A stretch of 64,000 nucleotides of DNA from Talinum fruticosum (Eukaryota > Streptophyta > Magnoliopsida > Caryophyllales > Talinaceae), in NCBI GenBank assembly GCA_021018815.1, contig JAITYX010000047.1, forward strand, positions 2,480,001-2,544,000, in the 5' to 3' direction. Below are positions 14,286 through 26,200 of the stretch, in pieces. Made by a program: the position numbers and the translations under genes. Every line of letters starts with the position of its first letter. The first letter of the stretch is position 1. Under the pieces are notes generated by a model. It did no database searches, was not told the DNA's origin, and saw nothing but the letters and a program-made list of their open reading frames with translations.

Positions 14286-17200
14286 CAACAACAACAAAAA
14301 AAAAAAAAATACCCAACTTAATAACAAAAATAATATAGCAAAATTTTTAATAACTAATTTTTCTTTTTTAATAATATAAACTGATTCTTGAAGGATAAAA
14401 AATTGATTCCCCTCCTATTTGGGGGATTCAAATTCACTTGTTTTGAGGGGAACTTGAAACTTGTAAATTTTAAATTCCACCTTCAAAATACCCTAACCAA
14501 ACAACTGAAAAAGGAACTTGAAATAAGAGAAGTCAAGTTCCATTCTAGTTTTGCCTAACCAAATAGGTTATGAGTTGGAATTATTTTCCAGGTTGAGCAA
14601 CATCTTGTCAGAGAAGGGGAATCACCTTCTTAAAACCAACATTCTTTTGACATGAGAGGAATGAAGTTACTCTTCTCTTAATGGAGTTTTAGTATGTATT
14701 TTCACATTTAAAGTGCTGGTGGGAATTACTTCCAACTTTTCACTTATTTGTTTGATCTACTAGGAAATTTGTGGGGAGCCTAAATTTTTAGCGGAACTTT
14801 GAACCTTTGGCATGATTTTGTAGAGGAGGCTGAGAAGTCCTAAAGTACCTGTGCAATCTTAGGATGAGATTTAAAATTTCTAGAGGAAGTTTAAAATTTG
14901 AAAAGGAGTTATAAAATCTGTAAAAGGGCTTTGAAATTTGTAGAGTAGTCTGAAACTTTTTGAAAGTTGCAATGAAGCTCTAAAATTAGCATTGAAATCA
15001 ATAGGTCATATGAGCATAGCCTTGTTTGAAACTTTTGCTTAAGGGTCAAACCATGCTAAAGATGCATATTTGAGCATGAAGACACATCTCATCTATTTTT
15101 CTTTTAGACTTTATTTGATCATTTATATTTTCCTGTATCTAAAAAATAATCATTCCTGTATCTAAAAAATGATAAAAATAATCATTTATGTTTTCTTCAT
15201 GTCGACCACAATTTAAATTCTCATAAACACAATTATTGGCTGCAGAGAAATAATGCTTGGGCAAGGTTGTATCTCCTGAACCCCCCTCAAAAAACAAAAA
15301 AGAATATACATAGGCGGGACTCTTGGTTATGGATTTGGACTTTGGCAACAATGATTTATGTACCAATTATTAAATATATTTTATGATATGAAGCCAGAGC
15401 GGAGCAATGCTTTTTTTTGGTTGCGTTGAAGTAGGGTGTTGGGGGGGTGAGGTTTGAAATAAAAAGAACTAGTGGACCTTTTCTCAAGAATTCTATTCAA
15501 GCACATCCGTGTCAGCTAATGGGATATCCCACGTTTGGTGAACAATAGCTGGTTCATAACATCATATTCCTCTCAATACACTTGATTGAGGATAACTGTA
15601 TACAATGTTTGCAGATACTTTCTGGTGTCTTGAATGATCACGTTTGTGCTTTTTGGCGCATTAGCATTTAAAAAGCAGGAAATGCATCATGGGAGTGAGC
15701 ACTGGAAATACAGCAGCAACAACCCCAGTAGTTCCTACCAGCAGAGGGAGGATAATGGATACCAAAATCTGGAGGAAAAAGATTGAGAGAATTAGGAGGG
15801 CTGGTGGAGCAGTGGACAATGTAGAAGTAGCACTCTTGGGTTAGGGTTTAGCTACTGGTTGGCAATAAATAGATCACAGATAACTATATGTTGGCTATTC
15901 GGCGTTTTTTTTAAAAATTTGCGTGGGGAGGTTTGGAGGGGGAGGGGAGGGTTCTTAAGCTGAGGGAGGTAGTGTGTTACTTGGCTGGCAAGATGAGATC
16001 TAGTTTCGGATTGAGACTTAAGACACTTGATACCATCCTGCATGCAACCTACCCAAATTTGAGGGGCAGGGGAGGAAAAGAAACCTAAAAGTGATTGCAT
16101 TCAGAGCCGTGTTCGGGTTGCCTAGCTGGAATTAGAGTGAAGATACAAAGCCAAGCATGGTCCCCTTCACTAAACCCCACCCCAAAGTCAACCCCCTTTT
16201 TGAGGGTGGGGATTAAGAGGTGATAATATCTGGATGAGGAGCTAGAAGCTGTCACATCGGAAATTGTTTGTTGGTTCACTCAGAGAAAAAGAGAGGATGC
16301 GGATGGACACTGGGAAGTTATAGGGGCTGTGTACTTTTAATCTGTTATTTAAGATTTATGTAAGTTTGTGATTCGGTCGGAATCACAAGACTTTTCTGGT
16401 TGAACAACAGTTTATCTCAAGTAAAATGTCAGTTTTTCGAATTTCAGGGAAGGCTCAAAGGGTTTGGACATGTGAAGAGCAGACCGCTAGACGCATAGTT
16501 GAGGTGTGAAATGATTAAACATTTTGGAATATAAGAGTAGAGGAAGACTTGAGAAGAATTGGAATGAGGTTATCATTGTTGACTCATGTGCAGTGGTGTA
16601 GCTATTTGTAGCTTAAGGGTGTCCCGGGACACCCTTGGCAAAAAAATTGTTCAAATTTATGTTTAAAAATCCTAAACAATTCATAAAATTATTAAAGAGG
16701 ACACCCATGAAAAATAATAATACGTATAAAATTAAAGAATATTAAAAAGGGGACACCCTTAAATAGATTTGCTAGCTCTGCCACTTGTCATGTGCAAGCC
16801 AAGGCACGGCAGAGATATTAGTCTGTTGACGTTTAGGATAGATGGCTTTAGATGGACGACTTTCTAAACATTCTTTAGGTTGTTAGTATGATAGTATCCC
16901 TTCATGTAGATGTTTTAACAAGATGATAATAGCTCTTCATTTTTGCTTATCTTTGCCCTTTTGTTCCAAACTCTAGTGTTTATGTGACTATTTGTGTTAC
17001 TTGGACTTTTCAGTTTGCCTCATGTACTTGTGTAGAACACTCGACACTCAGATGTGGGTATGTACACTAACACTTCTTTTGTAGACCAAAAATGTACAAA
17101 TTTTTCCAAAATTTCCATAGTCCAACATAACACCCGTGTCGAACATTCTATGCTCAACATGGGTATGGCTGAGTCCAAGCAATGTAGGTGACTATAGAAT

Positions 17201-20200
17201 GATGATGTAGCTTTCCTTGAGGTGAGTTTAGTCATTAAGAATCAACTGTTAGTTCTTGTCTCCTTAGTTATAACCATTAGTGTGTTGTCTATTACAGACT
17301 TTTTGAAATCATATTCCTTCTGTTACTCCCTTTATTTTCTCAGAAAAGGTTTTAATCTGAATTTCCTAACAGTTTTTCGGGTCCTGGATTTGGCCTCTTA
17401 GCTTGTTTGGATAATGCTACCTACACGTACATCTTCCCAAACATTGCCAAGGCAGGATCCACATCCCCGGAAGGGCGGGGGGTGCTGTTGTGCTGATTTG
17501 CTTTTCTGCTGACACCATTGTGATTTAGTTCTGCTGGAAATTGATTTAACAGTTGGAGCAACCAACTTGCCGGTTAGAAATATCTTTAGTCATTGAGAAA
17601 GAGAGAAATATATATAACATTACAGTTTGGCCTGTTCTCATAATTTTATTTATTTATACCCTGTTTGCTAACAGGTCAGTGAACTTCTTGAGGAGAGTTC
17701 AGATTCTTCAGATGCATTGTCTCTCAAATACTGTTGTGGCACCTCTCCATCATTGGCCAAAGCTGATATCAAGGATGAAGTCCACAAGCTTATTCATGAA
17801 CTGGTCATTTACATACATAAAAATGAGCCTGACATTGAGAAGAGCATTTTGATTTTTCTTCCAACATACTATTCACTAGAGCAGCAATGGTTCCTGTTAA
17901 GTCCCTATAGTTCATGTTTCAAGGTCCATATTTTACACAGCAGTGTTGATACAGAACAAGCTCTGATGGCTATGAAGATTTGGAAGTCCCATCGTAAGGT
18001 GCATTTTGTTTGACTCTTTGTTGTTATAATTGGCAGTTCTCTTATGTTTTTGGTACTGTGGATCCAATCAGTGCTGAACATGCAGTGGTCCAGTTGCTTA
18101 TTTGCCTTCTTTTAAATTGTACAGTATCTTATGGTTTTCTGTTATATGTGAGTACAGTATGGCAACAGAGGCTTTCCATCTTTTGCACACAACTTTTCGG
18201 TTCCTATGTTGTACTGATTTTATTTGGAACGTTTCACCAAAGCTTGTCAAAGTCAAAGAAATCATTACAGCGCTATGTAACTTTAGATGTGCTATATGTA
18301 ACCCTTGAGATTTAAATGTGAACATTACAAATCCCTTTACTCACCATTCTTGTAACTTAGAGGGATTAATTGATATAAATTGGTCCCAAGTATTAATAAA
18401 CCAAGTTCCCTTAAGTGTTCACATAAAACTACAGGAGATGGGGAAACAAAAGCGTGGTTAGCACAAAATATAGGAAATTGTAAACCAGTGCAGCCACTCA
18501 CCCACATATCTGACACTTCATAAGTAAAGCATATCGTGCAAGCGTAAAAATTATAGTAAATACTGGCGATATCGACTCCGGTCATCCTTGCTGGATGAAC
18601 CACTCTTGTTAGAGTCAGGTTGTTTGAGGAGAGTGACAAGAATGAGCTTTTATAGCGTAATGAACATAAAGGAGCATTTGTTGCAATTTTTTTACAACTC
18701 TCAATGTGGGTCCTGCTTGCATGGGGTATGGAGGGATAAGATGTAGGCAATTTAACCTCTGCAAGCACTGCTGCCCTTAGAAAGACCGATTACAAGGGAC
18801 CCACAAAAAAATTGAGAAAACATCTTTCGAGTTTGAAATCTTTTTCTTGTAGTTTTTTATCTATATTGCAAATTTGTCTGAAATCTGAGCTGTTATTTTG
18901 ATATTATTTCTGCAGGTGATCTTGGCAACCAATATTGCAGAATCATCTGTGACCATTCCCGAAGTGGCATATGTAATTGATTCTTGCCGATCTTTGCAAG
19001 TTTATTGGGATGGAAATCGGAAACGGGATACAGCTAAGCTTGTTTGGGTTTCTAAATCTCAGGTAGGGCTAGAGTTTATTAAAATTATAATTGAGATAAA
19101 CATTTAAACGTGCAAAATTCTCATCATTGATATGATTATGCTGTAGGCTAATCAAAGGAAAGGAAGAACGGGTCGAACATGTGATGGACAGATCTATAGG
19201 TTGGTGACAGGATCATTCTTTTCTAAGTTGCCAGAGTATGAATCTCCTGCAATCCTCAAGTTATCGCTGAGACTGCAGGTCCTTCTTATTTGTTGTGCAG
19301 AATCAAGATCGATCAATGACCCTAAGGGTACAGTGTCTTGTTTTTGTTTATTATCGTTATTTTCCCCCTTTTCTTCCATTTGCTTTGTGGGCTTCTGCTT
19401 CCGCTCTTCTTTGTTGTGTATGCGATGTTTTGTTGATTGCATGTTGAATGTTCCTCCTTTTTCCATAATGGAATGTTTTCCAAGAGGTTGGAGTTGTCTT
19501 ATTTGGTTTACTTTCAGGCATGGTCTGTAAGTCTGGTGTCTATGTTTATTTTGCTAATTTTGTGCATATCTTGCATGTTCTACCCTTGTTTTGTATCCTG
19601 AACATTATATAGCAGTAGGCAATTCTTTTAATTAAAATATCCCTTGGTTTCTGGAGACTTGCATGTAGCTGAAGGACATGCAGCTGAAGAGACCTTATGC
19701 TGTTGTTTATGATGCAGTTCTGTTGCAAAAGGCATTGGATCCACCAGATCCCGAGGTTACAGAGGATGCCCTGGACTTACTGGTACGCATAAAGGCACTT
19801 CATAAAGCACATTCACGGGGTCGATTTGAGCCTACATTCTATGGACGATTGCTTGCAAGTTTCTCCTTGTCTTTTGATGCTTCTGTGCTAATACTCAAAT
19901 TCGGTGGTGCTGGAATGCTACGTGAGGGTATCTTACTTGGCATAGTTATGGATATGCAGCCACAACCCATTATCCGTCCCTTTGGCCAGGATAACTTGGT
20001 AGTGGAACTTAGCTTTGTTTAATCATGCATTTTCTTTCTCATGTTTGTATGCATATCTATGTCTTAACATTCGACCATCTTCCATAGTTTACAGAATATA
20101 CAGACTCCTACTATACAGTGGATGGAGAGAACCCTTCTCTAAGTGGTAGGAAAGAGGTGGTCTTTTTGGCAAATTTGTGCGCTTATCAATTTTGGCAACG

Positions 20201-23200
20201 GGTCTTTAAGGTAAAGTCATCTTCGTCTTGCAGAAGCTTTAGAGTCCAAAAGGATATACGCTATGATGTAAGTGGAGCAACTGGATAATGTCATAATATC
20301 CACTTTTTATTGCTGTGAAGGATAAGCTCCGTCTGCAGCATTTGAAACGAGTTTTAAATGTTGATGAGATGCAAGCTCCTCTGGCATTGCTCTCCAGAAT
20401 CGAAGAAGAATGGTGCTCCTTTCATAATCTGTTGCAGTCTTCATTGCATCAAATCTCCGAAATATGTATGTTTCAATGCAGTTTGGAGTTTTGTACTCCT
20501 GTTTGGCTGTGTATGTGATGTGGAACACTGTTTATGCAGATGATGATATTTTATGTTCGTTACATCGTTATCGCCCTGAATTCCTTGCCACATCTTCTGG
20601 TCTACCTTCCTATTATGATCCTTATGAGTTTAGACATATGTGCCTTCTAAAAACTCAGCCAAGTGATGATGTTGTCTCCCTTTCTGATGATGGTGACCAT
20701 GATGAAACAAGAAAGTGCCTTGCAATACCGTTTGTTGCCTCACAGCACTTTCAAATTCAAAGTGTGACAGAGAAGCTCACTAAAACTATTAAAGAGGTAT
20801 GATTTGCCATTGTGTTCTTTTTTCCACTAAGGCTTTGCGATCCCAACTTATAAACTGATTATTCGCTTGTGTTTCCCAGATCAAAGTTGAGCATACGGAA
20901 GACTTGACTGAAGATCATCGTCAATATGATGTTGTGAAGCAGCCACATGCTAATGGGGAAGTATCAATGTGTATGTATTTTATCCGAGGACTTTGTAATA
21001 GGGGCACCAGTTGTCCGTTTTCCCATTCACTCCAAGCCAAACCACCTGTATGCAAATTCTTTTCCTCTCTTCAGGTATTGATCTGCATGGCTCTGTCCAT
21101 TCTTTACCCTTTATATTTGCCTTAAGTTGGGTGATAAATTGATGAGAGGCAACGTTTCATGGCTGTTGCTGTAGTATGATACAATGGTTCTTGTGGTAGC
21201 TGCAGGTTTCTTTCCATATTTATACATATTTTCCTTCAAGCATGGTGGAAAACAATATCCTTTGCAAATGTTAAGGGTTCATCATAAATAGAGGGATGTC
21301 CTTATATTAAGGGCTTGTCCTTTTGTCTGGCAGTTGCCTTACATTTTTGTTTTATTTTGTTCTGTTTACAATCTGAACAAAAAATTTAATCAATTTAATA
21401 TGTACAGAATCTGGATGAATTTGTTGGAACATGCAAAACAATATTGTGGAATCTAAAATAAGAAATCTTCTAACTTACAGCCTGTAACATGCAGTTTAGA
21501 TGAATTAATGTCTATAATATAAAATCTCCAAATGTGAAATGTAAAATCTAAATTATGAATTATAATTCACGTAATGCTTTTTTTCTGTTTTTTTTTAAAA
21601 AACTTTGTAGGTACTATAGCGTATCTTTACTTTGTATAACCTCTCGAGGTTGTTGTAAAATGAAAACTATTTATGAACAATGTTTTTATCTATATTACAA
21701 TTTTTTTTGTTTGCCTACTAATTGTACAACTCATGGTCAACTGGACGGTATGTTTTTCTGTCTTAGAAAATCAGAATATGATGCTCACATATGCTGAGTT
21801 GTTTTAGCTCCATACGTTCAATCAACAGAAAATTCATGTATAATGTAAGTAAATAGTTTAGCAAAATTGCTCCAGATCTGCGTAGACATCAACCCTATGG
21901 GAATCAATCTTCTTAAGTTCTACTATTGTTTGAGAAAACTTACAAAATAATGATCACAAATGTCATGCAAATATGACACGGTTCATCAGCCAATATGAGT
22001 GATAAATGCATGAAGCTGAGGAATCTTCTTGAATACCTGTTTTTTGCCTGTTTTTATGTGTGCATAAGAGTAAAGGTTTTGGATTTAGATGTTGCATGCA
22101 CAAAGAGGAAGGGATGAGCTTGAATGAAGATGCATCTCTTGTTCACTTGGTTCATTGGGTTGTGCATCTTTTTTGCATGCATGGAAATAAAACAAAAGCA
22201 TGAAAAGCCTATTCAAGGGGATAAGCATCATAATTTAAGTTCAACACAGTAAATGCCAATTCCATTATGTGGTTGAGAGAGCCATCGATTTTGAGTATGT
22301 GAAAATGCATGGGCATCACTAATGAGCTCAGTTGTGGGTCTTATCATGATGGTGAACACATGAATGGACAAAGAGCACCCTTTTTGGAAAATGAACCACA
22401 AAGGTGGATGAATTTGGGTTTTAAACCTTGATTTGGAGATGAGAAATGATTTCTTGTATTGGGAAATACATTGGAAATAGTGAAGGGCTTTCTTGTAACA
22501 TTCCTGCTAGATCTGCAGAGATTGAGAGAAATTTTTTGAGCTATGCTAGAGGGTGAATGAAATAGAGTACAATCAACTTCTGTTGAACCATTGAAATGTA
22601 ATTCTTGTACTTAATGTTTTTCAAATGGGGAGCACGTGATTCCTGTTGGATGGATGTGGATCAGCTGACCAAGGAGCCAACCGTGCTAAGAAATCACTTT
22701 TTTTCTTTTTGTGTTTGTTTTTGCCCAACTAGTGGTGTGAGAGTGAGGATTCAATTTTTTTCCGTACTCCAACATGTGCTGTAATATTATTGCGGAACTT
22801 ACCCTAGAATTGGTCTGATGGTGTTATTTGCAGATGGAATATCTCCACCCTTCAATGGCCTAGTGGATGTCACCTTTGTGGGGACATTTTATATGTTTTA
22901 GTTTTTTGTCGTTGTCAATTTTTTTTTATATATTTTGCATATCATTAGCAACTAAGGAGCAGTGCCTTCATTGTCCTGATTATAAGAGTGAGGTTGCTTT
23001 CTGACCCTCAAATCTTCCCAGATGTGAAGGTGCTATTGTACTGGATTATCCTTGTAATCTTAGGGTATTTACGATCATTGATTAACTAGGGATTCGCTTA
23101 CATGTATAGGGGCTATTGCTTTTGAGGATGGTTCTTGACCTGGCTAGATAGTCAATGGATCAGGAAGTCTATGAAATCCTAGCTTACCGAGGTTGGGTGG

Positions 23201-26200
23201 GATGCAACACCTGTGTGATTTGTTCTGTATTACAACACTAGGTGTAACTCTTTTGAGCTTAGCTCATCAAGTCTAGTACACCGAATACAATTATAAGTAA
23301 GGTTTGAAGGATGTGATATGATTCCTTGTATCACCAAAACTGCACTGTCCTTTTTCAAAGAGCCCACTATTAAGAATTGCTCAATTGAGTGTGATTGTTA
23401 TGGATTACTCTTAAGATGATAACCTCTCGTGAAGTTTTTAGCACAAAGTATGTGAGTGAGGACAAAGCTACTCTTGAAAAACTTGTGGTAGTTTATGGGC
23501 CAGTACTCGATCTTTCAAGTTGTCCTGAGTAACTCTCCTTGACCCAGAAGGAGTTGGAGTGTCAAATTTAGTATTAGAGCCAGGTGGGAGGGAATTTGGA
23601 GTGTTACATAGAGTATTTGAGCCGATCGCAGTAGTGGCCCAAAAAAGACAAATAAAATTCGGGTTGCGTCGCAACGCAGGATTCTCAAAATGGACCGCTG
23701 TCATAAGGAGATGTAAGTTGGTCGCTTTATGAGGTACAATGAGGATGTTGTGTTCTTCAAGTAGAGGTGAATGTAATACTTCGTGTATTGTCCGAAGTGA
23801 GGTTAAAAAGACTTGTTACTGATTATATTACCAATAGACAAAGGTGCACCTTCCTTTTCAAAGAACCCGGTGTATGATTAATTGTTCCACGTGGATCATT
23901 ATCGAGATGGGTGGCTTTTTGGGAAAACTTTCAAGTAGCAAGTGAGTGAGGACAAAGCACACTGTAAAAGGCTCGAGTGATTTGTAGGGCTAGTTGTACA
24001 TTGTCAGGATGACTGTCAGCGGGCATTACACCTCTTATTCTTCTGATAGTATTTTCCATGACCTTGAATTTTTGGAAGTTTTGTTTCATTGTTTTTTTTT
24101 TTTTTTTTTGGGGGGGTGGGGGTTCGAATATAACTTTAGATGACCATTGTGAGATGCTGAACATATCTACTCTCTGCTGATATAGAGATGCTCAATTCCA
24201 ATATGATCCTTGGAAAATCATCATTTCTAATCCATGGCCTATTGGTGTTCCCTTTGCTTGTGATTATGTCTTGGTTTTAAAAGCGTGCCCAGCGGCGTAC
24301 ACCTTGGCCCTTACAAGGGGTCAAGCGCAGCCGCTCCAAAAGCCCTCTGAGGCATGCTAGGCTGAGGTGCAAGGCGACCTTGGCGTGTGCTTAGTGGATC
24401 GTCCTCCTCCTATGTTGTTCGATTCTCTTCCTTCATCTCAGTTCTTCAATTCTCTTCTCCATCTTCTTTTAATGTCATTTATCCTTCCTTCCTTCTGCTG
24501 CTTCATATGGTTTAGTGTTTTTGGCCTCTCTCTCTCTCTGAGTCTCTTCTTTTTTTGACTTTTTTTTTTTATGCTGTGGACAGTGGACTGTTGTGACTTA
24601 TGAGGGAAATGCCATTTTTATGCCTAAAATCTCTCTTTTACTATTATTACTTGGATAGAGTTTTTAATTCAATCCTTTTCTTTTCCTTTAATCATCTTTA
24701 TTAAGGAAAGAATAAACTAGTTTTCTGCCTTTTTCTTATTTAGGAAGAATTAGTTCCCTCATATCAATTAATTTCTCAAGTTTTCTTTAACAGTGATATT
24801 TTTCTTTTCTTTTTTTTTCTTTGTTATGACAACAGTGAGATTTTTGGGTATCCTTATAAAGTTCTCTAAAAAATACCTTATAATTTGCGAGATTTTGGTT
24901 TGGGTTTTAAATTCGCAACATAACTAAGTTATAGCAATGTACTGATACCCCCATTTATTCCTACAAAAAATATTATATATTTTTGCAATCATTTCTAATT
25001 AAAGTGCGCCTCGGATCCAAAAAGTCCACTCTTTTGCCCCAAAGCCCGAGTCCGCCCCCAGGACCCTTTATGCTTTTGTACGCCTCGAGCTTTTTAAGGA
25101 TTATGTAGTTGTCCAGCACCTTCTCCCCTACTCTGGCTGCCTATCACATCCTTTTACTCCCGTCTCCTCTTTTTCACATATTGTGTTTTTATAATCTCCC
25201 AGTTTAAAAGGAGATTACATGGATTGATGATTCCACCTTCAGCACTAAGATGAACCTTTTTTTTTTTTTTTGAAAGCCTGTTTCTGGAAATGTCACGGCC
25301 TAACAGTTTAGCATGCTTGGCTTTAGGGCTGTTCATATTTTGAATCAGACTGAAAAACCAAAAATCCGGACGAAAACTGGACTTGAATGCTAATAGTTCC
25401 AGTCCTTTGTTCAGAAAAGGAGAAATTTCTGATCCACTCTTGTCTGACCTGAACCCAGACCGGAAGCCTGGATCGATTTAAATATCCAATCAGGCCCTTC
25501 TTCTTCTAGGCTGCTTCTCAATACTATTAAAGAGACCCTTTTTCTAAGCTCATTTTTGTGAGCATTTAGGTAAGACACAAAATTACATGAAATCACAATC
25601 TGATCTCACAATCTTCATTGCAAATTCGAACAGCAGACCAGCAACTCTATCCATAGAAGCAGGAAAAAATAATTTCAGTTCCACTCCCCCTCTCCCTCCT
25701 TCTACCCATGAAGTTCATCCTACTGCCATTGTCATTTATGTTTCGTAGCGTTCCCTTCTTGATTTTAAACTACCCCATACAACATATAATGAATTGGTTT
25801 CCTTTTGCAGAGCACTGTTGGGAAGGGAATTGATTTCTTAATCAATGATCTTATGAGATATACAATAAACTTACCATAAATATGTTATGATATTATTAGA
25901 CAATGGACATGCAAATTTTTGGACGGTTTACTTGGGAAGTTTGTTAAAAGCATGTGAGTGGAGACAAAGTACTTGGAAAAGGCCTGTGATTTGTGGTCCT
26001 AGTTGTTTGTCCGTGGCTTGGTCAACTGTTAGGGCCTTTGATTTTCTTTCATGTTTACCCCAATATCTAACAATGGTGTGAACTCTGTTGCAGGGTTGTC
26101 GTAATGGTGATTCATGTTTCTTCTCTCATGATCTTGGTCCACAAGTTTTGTCATCTGAGTTCTGCATTCCAGAGGGTGTTGATGCAGATGCGGCGTCACT

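Larger units (their letters stand above)
13801..14569. mobile_element. MITE-like element with microsatellite arms
   Basis: The left end (CCTTGTTTGGTATGGAAAATTGGAATGGAA region) matches the reverse complement of the right end (CCTATTTGGTTAGGCAAAACTAGAATGGAA region) over about 30 bp. The left arm holds a long ATT repeat (about 13998-14061), the right arm a long AAT repeat (about 14226-14281). The target-site duplication is not clear. Class is probably Tourist/Harbinger by the end sequence. Confidence 0.55.
11390..17674 (+). other. Helicase intron 4 (6.3 kb), filled with repeats
   Basis: The donor follows exon 4 (ending GAACAG) and the acceptor ACAG precedes GTCAGTGAA; phase is 0 on both sides. 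It holds a small tandem duplication (11794-11902), a minus-strand LINE tail (12409-13070), a MITE with microsatellite arms (13801-14569), and a LINE fragment (16440-17000) split by a small hAT-type element. The part at 14570-16440 has no recognisable gene. Confidence 0.85.
21075..26093 (+). other. Helicase intron 12 (5.0 kb), inside zinc finger 2
   Basis: It separates the first Cys of finger 2 (exon 12) from the remaining Cys-Cys-His (exon 13). It holds a degraded Cassandra-like TRIM (about 23290-24030), a hAT-type insertion (24270-25098) and a further Cassandra-like LTR piece (25900-26030). At 21080-23250 I see only AT-rich sequence without a recognisable element. Confidence 0.85.

Noticed and set aside
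15690..15845. Small 51-codon ORF in helicase intron 4 with a balanced composition
   Set aside because: No recognisable domain, no support for expression, and surrounded by repeat debris.
18337..18768. 143-codon minus-strand ORF in helicase intron 5
   Set aside because: Looked at as a possible nested gene; no domain pattern and composition like the intron.
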